Assembly: GCA_036172665.1 (NCBI GenBank)
Contig: JAYKNF010000013.1
Span: forward strand, 3,410,001 to 3,474,000
From: Prosopocoilus inquinatus
Taxonomy: Eukaryota; Arthropoda; Insecta; Coleoptera; Lucanidae
Length of the DNA stretch: 64,000 nt
Direction: 5' to 3'
Positions 26,374 through 38,886 of this stretch are shown one piece after another. A model generated the notes under the pieces. The model searched no databases. It worked only from the letters and a program-made list of their open reading frames with translations, and had not been told where the DNA came from. Both the position numbers and the translations under genes were made by a program. The first letter of the stretch is position 1. Each line of letters begins with the position of its first letter.

Positions 26374-28012
26374 GGACGCAGCAGCAGCTGGAAATAGTTT
26401 TAAACGAAACAACACATATTAGCGTTGTTCCTGTGATGTATTTAATCGATCCTTACTCATCTATCATGTTATTTGGCGTTTCGATGGACTCCAGTAACTC
26501 TGATGTGAGATACAAAGTTCTCGGACGCAGCAGAAGCTGGAAATAGTTTTGAACGAAACAACACGTATTAGCGTTGTTCCTGTGATGTATCTAAACGATC
26601 CTTATTTATCTAACATGTTATTTGACGTTTGGATGGACTCCAGTAAGTCTGATGTGAGATACAAAGTTTTTGGACGCAGCAGGAGCTGGAAATAGTTTTA
26701 AACGAAACAACACGTATTAGCGTTGTTCCTGTGCTGTATCTAATCGATCCTTACTTATCTATCATGTTATTTGACGTTTCGATGGACTCCAGTAACTCTG
26801 ATGTGAGATACGACGTTTTCGGACGCAGCAGAAGCTGGAAATGGTTTTAAACGAAACAACACGCATTAGCGATGTTCCTGTGAAGTATCTACTCGATCCT
26901 TACTCATCTATCATGTTATTTTACGTTTGGATGGACTCCAGTATCTCTGATGTGAGATACGACGTTTTCGGACGCAGCAGAAGCTGGAAATAGTTTTAAA
27001 CGAAAAAACACATATTAGCGTTGTTCCTGTGATGTATCTAATCGATCCTTACTCATCTATCATGTTATTTGACGTTTGGACGGACTCCAGTAACACTGAT
27101 GTGAGATACAAAGTTTTTGGACGCAGCAGCTGCTGGTAATAGTTTTAAACGGAACAACACGTATTAGCGTTGTTCCTGTGCTGCATCTAATCGATTCTTA
27201 CTTATCTATCATGTTATTTGACGTTTCGATGGACTCCAGTAACTCTGATGTGAGATACGACGTTTTCGGACGCAGCAGAAGCTGGAAATAGTTTTGAACG
27301 AAGCAACACGTATTAGCGTTGTTCCTGTGATGTATCTAAACGATCCTTACTTATCTAACATATTATATGACGTTTGGATGGACTCCAGTAAGTCTGATGT
27401 GAGATACAAAGTTTTTGGACGCAGCAGAAGCTGGAAATAGTTTTAAACGAAACAACACGCATTAGCGATGTTCCTGTGATGTATCTAATCGATCCTTACT
27501 CATCTATCATGTTATTTGACGTTTCGATGGACTCCAGTAACTCTGATGTGAGATACAACGTTCTCGGACGCAGCAGAAGCTGGAAATAGTTTTGAACGAA
27601 GCAACACGTATTAGCGTTGTTCCTGTGATGTATCTAAACGATCCTTACTTATCTAACATATTATATGACGTTTGGATGGACTCCAGTAAGTCTGATGTGA
27701 GATACAAAGTTTTTGGACGCAGCAGAAGCTGGAAATAGTTTTAAACGAAACAACACGCATTAGCGATGTTCCTGTGTTGTATCTAATCGATCCTTACTCA
27801 TCTATCATGTTATTTTACGTTTGGATGGACTCCAGTAACTCTGATGTGAGATACAAAGTTTTTGGACGCAGCAGAAGCTGGAAATAGTTTTAAATGAAAC
27901 AACACGTATTAGCGTTGTTCCTGTGATGTATCTAATCGATCCTTACTCATCTATCATGTTATTTGACGTTTCGATGGACTCCAGTAACTCTAATGTGAGA
28001 TACGAAATTTTC
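26374..28012. repeat. HOR2 unit, 11 monomers
   Basis: A-B-C-D, then a chimera at 26970 that starts as E (CGAAAAAACACA, GGACGG) and ends CAAAGTTTTT like Q, then R-S-T-S-U-V. The chimera replaces the E-G-Q series of the neighbouring units, as expected of an in-register deletion by unequal exchange. Confidence 0.88.
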
Positions 28013-29949
28013 GGACGCAGCAGCAGCTGGAAATAGTTTTAAACGAAACAACACATATTAGCGTTGTTCCTGTGATGTATTTAATCGATCCTTACTCATC
28101 TATCATGTTATTTGGCGTTTCGATGGACTCCAGTAACTCTGATGTGAGATACAAAGTTCTCGGACGCAGCAGAAGCTGGAAATAGTTTTGAACGAAACAA
28201 CACGTATTAGCGTTGTTCCTGTGATGTATCTAAACGATCCTTATTTATCTAACATGTTATTTGACGTTTGGATGGACTCCAGTAAGTCTGATGTGAGATA
28301 CAAAGTTTTTGGACGCAGCAGGAGCTGGAAATAGTTTTAAACGAAACAACACGTATTAGCGTTGTTCCTGTGCTGTATCTAATCGATCCTTACTTATCTA
28401 TCATGTTATTTGACGTTTCGATGGACTCCAGTAACTCTGATGTGAGATACGACGTTTTCGGACGCAGCAGAAGCTGGAAATGGTTTTAAACGAAACAACA
28501 CGCATTAGCGATGTTCCTGTGAAGTATCTACTCGATCCTTACTCATCTATCATGTTATTTTACGTTTGGATGGACTCCAGTAACTCTGATGTGAGATACG
28601 ACTTTTTCGGACGCAGCAGAAGCTGGAAATAGTTTTAAACGAAAAAACACATATTAGCGTTGTTCCTGTGATGTATCTAATCGATCCTTACTCATCTATC
28701 ATGTTATTTGACGTTTGGACGGACTCCAGTAACTCTGATGTGAGATACAAAGTTCTCGGACACAGCAGAAGCTGGAAATAGTTTTAAACGAAACAACACA
28801 TATTAGCGTTGTTCCTGTGATGTATCTAATCGATCCTTACTCATCTATCATGTTATTTGACGTTTGGACGGACTCCAGTAACTCTGATGTGAGATACAAA
28901 GTTCTCGGACGCAGCAGAAGCTGGAAATAGTTTTGAACGAAACAACACGTATTAGCGTTGTTCCTGTGATGTATCTAAACGATCCTTACTTATCTAACAT
29001 ATTATATGACGTTTGGATGGACTCCAGTAAGTCTGATGTGAGATACAAAGTTTTTGGACGCAGCAGCTGCTGGTAATAGTTTTAAACGGAACAACACGTA
29101 TTAGCGTTGTTCCTGTGCTGCATCTAATCGATCCTTACTTATCTATCATGTTATTTGACGTTTCGATGGACTCCAGTAACTCTGATGTGAGATACGACGT
29201 TTTCGGACGCAGCAGAAGCTGGAAATAGTTTTGAACGAAGCAACACGTATTAGCGTTGTTCCTGTGATGTATCTAAACGATCCTTACTTATCTAACATAT
29301 TATATGACGTTTGGATGGACTCCAGTAAGTCTGATGTGAGATACAAAGTTTTTGGACGCAGCAGAAGCTGGAAATAGTTTTAAACGAAACAACACGCATT
29401 AGCGATGTTCCTGTGATGTATCTAATCGATCCTTACTTATCTATCATGTTATTTGACGTTTGGATGGACTCCAGTAACTCTGATGTGAGATACGACGTTT
29501 TCGGACGCAGCAGAAGCTGGAAATAGTTTTGAACGAAGCAACACGTATTAGCGTTGTTCCTGTGATGTATCTAATCGATCCTTACTTAGCTACTATGTTA
29601 TTTTACGTTTGGATGGACTCCAGTAACTCTGATGTGAGATACGACGTTTTCGGACGCAGCAGAAGCTGGAAATAGTTTTAAACGAAAAAACACATATTAG
29701 CGTTGTTCCTGTGATGTATCTAATCGATCCTTACTCATCTATCATGTTATTTGACGTTTGGATGGACTCCAGTAACTCTGATGTGAGATACAAAGTTTTT
29801 GGACGCAGCAGAAGCTGGAAATAGTTTTAAATGAAACAACACGTATTAGCGTTGTTCCTGTGATGTATCTAATCGATCCTTACTCATCTATCATGTTATT
29901 TGACGTTTCGATGGACTCCAGTAACTCTAATGTGAGATACGAAATTTTC
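28013..29949. repeat. HOR2 unit, 13 monomers
   Basis: A-B-C-D-E-G-Q-R-S, then mixed monomers at 29354, 29503 and 29652, and V at 29801. The monomer at 29503 combines the TTAGCTACT of H/J with the TTTTACG of D. The same rare combination appears at 53929. The left end of the 24.4-kb duplication lies inside this monomer. Confidence 0.85.
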
Positions 29950-30843
29950 GGACGCAGCAGCAGCTGGAAATAGTTTTAAACGAAACAACACATATTAGCG
30001 TTGTTCCTGTGATGTATTTAATCGATCCTTACTCATCTATCATGTTATTTGGCGTTTCGATGGACTCCAGTAACTCTGATGTGAGATACAAAGTTCTCGG
30101 ACGCAGCAGAAGCTGGAAATAGTTTTGAACGAAACAACACGTATTAGCGTTGTTCCTGTGATGTATCTAAACGATCCTTATTTATCTAACATGTTATTTG
30201 ACGTTTGGATGGACTCCAGTAAGTCTGATGTGAGATACAAAGTTTTTGGACGCAGCAGGAGCTGGAAATAGTTTTAAACGAAACAACACGTATTAGCGTT
30301 GTTCCTGTGCTGTATCTAATCGATCCTTATTTATCTATCATGTTATTTGACGTTTGGATGGACACCAGTAACTCTGATGTGAGATACGAAGTTCTCGGAC
30401 GCAGCAGAAGCTGGAAATAGTTTTAAACGAAACAACACGCATTAGCGTTGTTCCTGTGATGTATCTAATCGATCCTTACTCATCTATCATGTTATTTGGC
30501 GTTTCGATGGACTCCAGTAACTTTGATGTGAGATACGACGTTTTCGGACGCAGCAGAAGCTGGAAATAGTTTTAAACGAAACAACACGCATTAACGATGT
30601 TCCTGTGATGTATCTAATCGATCCTTACTCATCTATCATGTTATTTTACGTTTGGATGGACTCCAGTAACTCTGATGTGAGATACAATCTTTTTGGACGC
30701 AGCAGAAGCTGGAAATAGTTTTAAATGAAACAACACGTATTAGCGTTGTTAATGTGATGTATCTAATCGATCCTTACTCATCTATCATGTTATTTGACGT
30801 TTCGATGGACTCCAGTAACTCTAATGTGAGATACGAAATTTTC
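29950..30843. repeat. Short 6-monomer unit (A-B-C/M-N-O-P)
   Basis: The third monomer (30248) starts as C (AGGAGC) and ends as M (GGACACC, CGAAGTTCTC), skipping nine or so monomers of HOR1. Its counterpart is 54376-55269. O here ends CAATCTTTTT in both copies. Confidence 0.88.
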
Positions 30844-33800
30844 GGACGTAGCAGCAGCTGGAAATAGTTTTAAACGAAACAACACATATTAGCGTTGTTC
30901 CTGTGATGTATTTAATCGATCCTTACTCATCTATCATGTTATTTGGCGTTTCGATGGACTCCAGTAACTCTGATGTGAGATACAAAGTTCTCGGACGCAG
31001 CAGAAGCTGGAAATAGTTTTGAACGAAACAACACGTATTAGCGTTGTTCCTTTGATGTATCTAAACGATCCTTATTTATCTAACATGTTATTTGACGTTT
31101 GGATGGACTCCAGTAAGTCTGATGTGAGATACAAAGTTTTTGGACGCAGCAGGAGCTGGAAATAGTTTTAAACGAAACAACACGTATTAGCGTTGTTCCT
31201 GTGCTGTATCTAATCGATCCTTACTTATCTATCATGTTATTTGACGTTTCGATGGACTCCAGTAACTCTGATGTGAGATACGACGTTTTCGGACGCAGCA
31301 GAAGCTGGAAATGGTTTTAAACGAAACAACACGCATTAGCGATATTCCTGTGAAGTATCTAGTCGATCCTTACTCATCTATCATGTTATTTTACGTTTGG
31401 ATGGACTCCAGTAACTCTGATGTGAGATACGACGTTTTCGGACGCAGCAGAAGCTGGAAATAGTTTTAAACGAAAAAACACATATTAGCGTTGTTCCTGT
31501 GATGTATCTAATCGATCCTTACTCATCTATCATGTTATTTGACGTTTGGACGGACTCCAGTAACTCTGATGTGAGATACAAAGTTCTCGGACACAGCAGA
31601 AGCTGGAAATAGTTTTGAACGAAACAACACGTATTAGCGTTGTTCCTGTGATGTATCTAAACGATCCTTACTTATCTAACATGTTATTTGACGTTTGGAT
31701 GGACTCCAGTAACTCTAATGTGAGATACGAAATTTTCGGACGCAGCAGCAGCTGGAAATAGTTTTAAACGAAACAACACATATTAGCGTTGTTCCTGTGA
31801 TGTATCTAATCGATCCTTACTCATCTATCATGTTATTTGACGTTTGGACGGACTCCAGTAACTCTGATGTGAGATACAAAGTTCTCGGACGCAGCAGAAG
31901 CTGGAAATAGTTTTGAACGAAACAACACGTATTAGCGTTGTTCCTGTGATGTATCTAAACGATCCTTACTTATCTAACATATTATATGACGTTTGGATGG
32001 ACTCCAGTAAGTCTGATTTGAGATACAAAGTTTTTGGACGCAGCAGCTGCTGGTAATAGTTTTAAACGAAACAACACGTATTAGCGTTGTTCCTGTGCTG
32101 TATCTAATCGATCCTTACTTATCTATCATGTTATTTGACGTTTCGATGGACTCCAGTAACTCTGATGTGAGATACGTTTTCGGACGCAGCAGAAGCTGGA
32201 AATAGTTTTGAACGAAGCAACACGTATTAGCGTTGTTCCTGTGATGTATCTAAACGATCCTTACTTATCTAACATATTATATGACGTTTGGATGGACTCC
32301 AGTAAGTCTGATGTGAGATACAAAGTTTTTGGACGCAGCAGAAGCTGGAAATAGTTCTAAACGAAACAACACGCATTAGCGATGTTCCTGTGATGTATCT
32401 AATCGATCCTTACTCATCTATCATGTTATTTTACGTTTGGATGGACTCCAGTAACTCTGATGTGAGATACGACGTTTTCGGACTCAGCAGAAGCTGGAAA
32501 TAGTTTTAAACGAAACAACACGCATTAGCGATGTTCCTGTGTTGTATCTAATCGATCCTTACTCATCTATCATGTTATTTTACGTTTGGATGGACTCCAG
32601 TAACTCTGATGTGAGATACAATGTTTTTGGACGCAGCAGAAGCTGGAAATAGTTTTAAATGAAACAACACGTATTAGCGTTGTTCCTGTGATGTATCTAA
32701 TCGATCCTTACTCATCTATCATGTTATTTGACGTTTGGACGGACTCCAGTAACTCTGATGTGAGATACAAAGTTCTCGGACACAGCAGAAGCTGGAAATA
32801 GTTTTGAACGAAACAACACGTATTAGCGTTGTTCCTGTGATGTATCTAAACGATCCTTACTTATCTAACATGTTATTTGACGTTTGGATGGACTCCAGTA
32901 ACTCTAATGTGAGATACGAAATTTTCGGACGCAGCAGCAGCTGGAAATAGTTTTAAACGAAACAACACATATTAGCGTTGTTCCTGTGATGTATCTAATC
33001 GATCCTTACTCATCTATCATGTTATTTGACGTTTGGACGGACTCCAGTAACTCTGATGTGAGATACAAAGTTCTCGGACGCAGCCGAAGCTGGAAATAGT
33101 TTTGAACGAAACAACACGTATTAGCGTTGTTCCTGTGATGTATCTAAACGATCCTTACTTATCTAACATATTATATGACGTTTGGATGGACTCCAGTAAG
33201 TCTGATGTGAGATACAAAGTTTTTGGACGCAGCAGCTGCTGGTAATAGTTTTAAACGAAACAACACGTATTAGCGTTGTTCCTGTGCTGTATCTAATCGA
33301 TCCTTACTTATCTATCATGTTATTTGACGTTTCGATGGACTCCAGTAACTCTGATGTGAGATACGACGTTTTCGGACGCAGCAGAAGCTGGAAATAGTTT
33401 TAAACGAAACAACACATATAAGCGTTGTTCCTGTGATGTATCTAATCGATCCTTACTCATCTATCATGTTATTTGACGTTTCGATGGACTCCAGTAACTC
33501 TGATGTGAGATACAACGTTCTCGGACGCAGCAGAAGCTGGAAATAGTTTTGAACGAAGCAACACGTATTAGCGTTGTTCCTGTGATGTATCTAAACGATC
33601 CTTACTTATCTAACATATTATATGACGTTTGGATGGACTCCAGTAAGTCTGATGTGAGATACAAAGTTTTTGGACGCAGCAGAAGCTGGAAATAGTTTTA
33701 AACGAAACAACACGCATTAGCGATGTTCCTGTGTTGTATCTAATCGATCCTTACTCATCTATCATGTTATTTTACGTTTGGATGGACTCCAGTAACTCTG

Positions 33801-33969
33801 ATGTGAGATACAAAGTTTTTGGACGCAGCAGAAGCTGGAAATAGTTTTAAATGAAACAACACGTATTAGCGTTGTTCCTGTGATGTATCTAATCGATCCT
33901 TACTCATCTATTATGTTATTTGACGTTTCGATGGACTCCAGTAACTCTAATGTGAGATACGAAATTTTC
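30844..33969. repeat. 21-monomer compound unit with a 3-bp deletion
   Basis: A-B-C-D-E-F-G-Q-R (with the deletion), S, D/U-like, U, a V/E chimera (32629), F, G, Q, R, T-like, S, U, V. The F-G-Q-R series is used twice within the unit. Length is 3126 bp, three short of 21 monomers. Counterpart: 55270-58396. Confidence 0.87.
32171..32181. other. 3-bp deletion in a monomer (GATACGTTTTC)
   Basis: The usual GATACGACGTTTTC is shortened by three bases, making the monomer 32036-32181 146 bp long. The same deletion occurs at about 56602. It is one of very few indels in the window and marks shared descent of the two large copies. Confidence 0.95.
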
Positions 33970-36502
33970 GGACGCAGCAGCAGCTGGAAATAGTTTTAAA
34001 CGAAACAACACATATTAGCGTTGTTCCTGTGATGTATTTAATCGATCCTTACTCATCTATCATGTTATTTGGCGTTTCGATGGACTCCAGTAACTCTGAT
34101 GTGAGATACAAAGTTCTCGGACGCAGCAGAAGCTGGAAATAGTTTTGAACGAAACAACACGTATTAGCGTTGTTCCTGTGATGTATCTAAACGATCCTTA
34201 TTTATCTAACATGTTATTTGACGTTTGGATGGACTCCAGTAAGTCTGATGTGAGATACAAAGTTTTTGGACGCAGCAGGAGCTGGAAATAGTTTTAAACG
34301 AAACAACACGTATTAGCGTTGTTCCTGTGCTGTATCTAATCGATCCTTACTTATCTATCATGTTATTTGACGTTTCGATGGACTCCAGTAACTCTGATGT
34401 GAGATACGACGTTTTCGGACGCAGCAGAAGCTGGAAATGGTTTTAAACGAAACAACACGCATTAGCGATGTTCCTGTGAAGTATCTACTCGATCCTTACT
34501 CATCTATCATGTTATTTTACGTTTGGATGGACTCCAGTAACTCTGATGTGAGATACGACGTTTTCGGACGCAGCAGAAGCTGGAAATAGTTTTAAACGAA
34601 AAAACACATATTAGCGTTGTTCCTGTGATGTATCTAATCGATCCTTACTCATCTATCATGTTATTTGACGTTTGGACGGACTCCAGTAACACTGATGTGA
34701 GATACAAAGTTCTCGGACACAGCAGAAGCTGGAAATAGTTTTGAACGAAACAACACGTATTAGCGTTGTTCCTGTGATGTATCTAAACGATCCTTACTTA
34801 TCTAACATATTATATGACGTTTGGATGGACTCCAGTAAGTCTGATGTGAGATACAAAGTTTTTGGACGCAGCAGAAGCTGGAAATAGTTTTAAATGAAAC
34901 AACACGTATTAGCGTTGTTCCTGTGATGTATCTAAACGATCCTTACTTATCTAACATGTTATTTGACGTTTGGATGGACTCTAGTAACTCTAATGTGAGA
35001 TACGAAATTTTCGGACGCAGCAGCAGCTGGAAATAGTTTTAAACGAAAAAACACATATTAGCGTTGTTCCTGTGATGTATCTAATCGATCCTTACTCATC
35101 TATCATGTTATTTGACGTTTGGACGGACTCCAGTAACACTGATGTGAGATACAAAGTTCTCGGACCCAGCAGAAGCTGGAAATAGTTTTGAACGAAACAA
35201 CACGTATTAGCGTTGTTCCTGTGATGTATCTAAACGATCCTTACTTATCTAACATATTATATGACGTTTGGATGGACTCCAGTAAGTCTGATGTGAGATA
35301 CAAAGTTTTTGGACGCAGCAGAAGCTGGAAATAGTTTTAAATGAAACAACACGTATTAGCGTTGTTCCTGTGATGTATCTAAACGATCCTTACTTATCTA
35401 ACATGTTATTTGACGTTTGGATGGACTCTAGTAACTCTAATGTGAGATACGAAATTTTCGGACGCAGCAGCAGCTGGAAATAGTTTTAAACGAAACAACA
35501 CTTATTAGCGTTGTTCCTGTGATGTATCTAATCGATCCTTACTCATCTATCATGTTATTTGACGTTTGGACGGACTCCAGTAACTCTGATGTGAGATACA
35601 AAGTTCTCGGACGCAGCAGCAGCTGGAAATAGTTTTAAACGAAACAACACATATTAGCGTTGTTCCTGTGATGTATCTAATCGATCCTTACTCATCTATC
35701 ATGTTATTTGACGTTTGGACGGACTCCAGTAACTCTGATGTGAGATACAAAGCTCTCGGACGCAGCAGAAGCTGGAAATAGTTTTGAACGAAACAACACG
35801 TATTAGCGTTGTTCCTGTGATGTATCTAAACGATCCTTACTTATCTAACATGTTGTTTGACGTTTGGATGGACTCCAGTAAGTCTGATGTGAGATACAAA
35901 GTTTTTGGACGCAGCAGTAGCTGGAAATAGTTTTAAACGAAACAACTCGTATTAGCGTTGTTCCTGTGCTGTATCTAATCGATCCTTATTTATCTATCAT
36001 GTTATTTGACGTTTGGATGGACACCAGTAACTCTGATGTGAGATACGAAGTTCTCGGACGCAGCAGAAGCTGGAAATAGTTTTAAACGAAACAACACGCA
36101 TTAGCGTTGTTCCTGTGATGTATCTAATCGATCCTTACTCATCTATCATGTTATTTGGCGTTTCGATGGACTCCAGTAACTTTGATGTGAGATACGACGT
36201 TTTCGGACGCAGCAGAAGCTGGAAATAGTTTTAAACGAAACAACACGCATTAACGATGTTCCTGTGATGTATCTAATCGATCCTTACTCATCTATCATGT
36301 TATTTTACGTTTGGATGGACTCCAGTAACTCTGATGTGAGATACAATGTTTTTGGACGCAGCAGAAGCTGGAAATAGTTTTAAATGAAACAACACGTATT
36401 AGCGTTGTTAATGTGATGTATCTAATCGATCCTTACTCATCTATCATGTTATTTGACGTTTCGATGGACTCCAGTAACTCTAATGTGAGATACGAAATTT
36501 TC
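33970..36502. repeat. 17-monomer compound unit
   Basis: A-B-C-D-E (with AACACTGATG), F/Q chimera, V/F chimera (GGACTCTAG), then a second E-F/Q-V/F set (35013-35459; its F/Q starts GGACCCAGC), G, K, L, M, N, O, P. The three-monomer set E, F/Q, V/F is thus tandemly doubled (period 447 bp). Counterpart: 58397-60929. Confidence 0.87.
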
Positions 36503-38886
36503 GGACGCAGCAGCAGCTGGAAATAGTTTTAAACGAAACAACACATATTAGCGTTGTTCCTGTGATGTATTTAATCGATCCTTACTCATCTATCATGTTA
36601 TTTGGCGTTTCGATGGACTCCAGTAACTCTGATGTGAGATACAAAGTTCTCGGACGCAGCAGAAGCTGGAAATAGTTTTGAACGAAACAACACGTATTAG
36701 CGTTGTTCCTTTGATGTATCTAAACGATCCTTATTTATCTAACATGTTATTTGACGTTTGGATGGACTCCAGTAAGTCTGATGTGAGATACAAAGTTTTT
36801 GGACGCAGCAGGAGCTGGAAATAGTTTTAAACGAAACAACACGTATTAGCGTTGTTCCTGTGCTGTATCTAATCGATCCTTACTTATCTATCATGTTATT
36901 TGACGTTTCGATGTACTCCAGTAACTCTGATGTGAGATACGACGTTTTCGGACGCAGCAGAAGCTGGAAATGGTTTTAAACGAAACAACACGCATTAGCG
37001 ATGTTCCTGTGAAGTATCTAGTCGATCCTTACTCATCTATCATGTTATTTTACGTTTGGATGGACTCCAGTAACTCTGATGTGAGATACGACGTTTTCGG
37101 ACGCAGCAGAAGCTGGAAATAGTTTTAAACGAAAAAACACATATTAGCGTTGTTCCTGTGATGTATCTAATCGATCCTTACTCATCTATCATGTTATTTG
37201 ACGTTTGGACGGACTCCAGTAACTCTGATGTGAGATACAAAGTTCTCGGACACAGCAGAAGCTGGAAATAGTTTTGAACGAAACAACACGTATTAGCGTT
37301 GTTCCTGTGATGTATCTAAACGATCCTTACTTATCTAACATGTTATTTGACGTTTGGATGGACTCCAGTAACTCTAATGTGAGATACGAAATTTTCGGAC
37401 GCAGCAGCAGCTGGAAATAGTTTTAAACGAAACAACACATATTAGCGTTGTTCCTGTGATGTATCTAATCGATCCTTACTCATCTATCATGTTATTTGAC
37501 GTTTGGACGGACTCCAGTAACTCTGATGTGAGATACAAAGTTCTCGGACGCAGCCGAAGCTGGAAATAGTTTTGAACGAAACAACACGTATTAGCGTTGT
37601 TCCTGTGATGTATCTAAACGATCCTTACTTATCTAACATATTATATGACGTTTGGATGGACTCCAGTAAGTCTGATGTGAGATACAAAGTTTTTGGACGC
37701 AGCAGCTTCTGGTAATAGTTTTAAACGAAACAACACGAATTAGCGTTGTTCCTGTGCTGTATCTAATCGATCCTTACTTATCTATCATGTTATTTGACGT
37801 TTCGATGGACTCCAGTAACTCTGATGTGAGATACGACGTTTTCGGACGCAGCAGAAGCTGGAAATAGTTTTAAACGAAACAACACATATAAGCGTTGTTC
37901 CTGTGATGTATCTAATCGATCCTTACTCATCTATCATGTTATTTGACGTTTCGATGGACTCCAGTAACTCTGATGTGAGATACAACGTTCTCGGACGCAG
38001 CAGAAGCTGGAAATAGTTTTGAACGAAGCAACACGTATTAGCGTTGTTCCTGTGATGTATCTAAACGATCCTTACTTATCTAACATATTATATGACGTTT
38101 GGATGGACTCCAGTATGTCTGATGTGAGATACAAAGTTTTTGGACGCAGCAGAAGCTGGAAATAGTTTTAAACGAAACAACACGTATTAGCGTTGTTCCT
38201 GTGCTGTATCTAATCGATCCTTACTTATATATCATGTTATTTGACGTTTCGATGGACTCCAGTAACTCTGATGTGAGATACGACGTTTTCGGACGCAGCA
38301 GAAGCTGGAAATAGTTTTAAACGAAACAACACATATAAGCGTTGTTCCTGTGATGTATCTAATCGATCCTTACTCATCTATCATGTTATTTGACGTTTCG
38401 ATGGACTCCAGTAACTCTGATGTGAGATACAACGTTCTCGGACGCAGCAGAAGCTGGAAATAGTTTTGAACGAAGCAACACGTATTAGCGTTGTTCCTGT
38501 GATGTATCTAAACGATCCTTACTTATCTAACATATTATATGACGTTTGGATGGACTCCAGTAAGTCTGATGTGAGATACAAAGTTTTTGGACGCAGCAGA
38601 AGCTGGAAATAGTTTTAAACGAAACAACACGCATTAGCGATGTTCCTGTGTTGTATCTAATCGATCCTTACTCATCTATCATGTTATTTTACGTTTGGAT
38701 GGACTCCAGTAACTCTGATGTGAGATACAAAGTTTTTGGACGCAGCAGAAGCTGGAAATAGTTTTAAATGAAACAACACGTATTAGCGTTGTTCCTGTGA
38801 TGTATCTAATCGATCCTTACTCATCTATCATGTTATTTGACGTTTCGATGGACTCCAGTAACTCTAATGTGAGATACGAAATTTTC
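36503..38886. repeat. 16-monomer compound unit
   Basis: A-B-C-D-E-F-G-Q-R-T-S, a C-like monomer (38142), T-S-U-V. A C, T, S triplet occurs in two versions (37695-38141 and 38142-38588), a 447-bp step. Private changes include GATGTACTCC near 36912, GCTTCTGG near 37704 and CACGAATT near 37733. Counterpart: 60930-63313. Confidence 0.85.
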
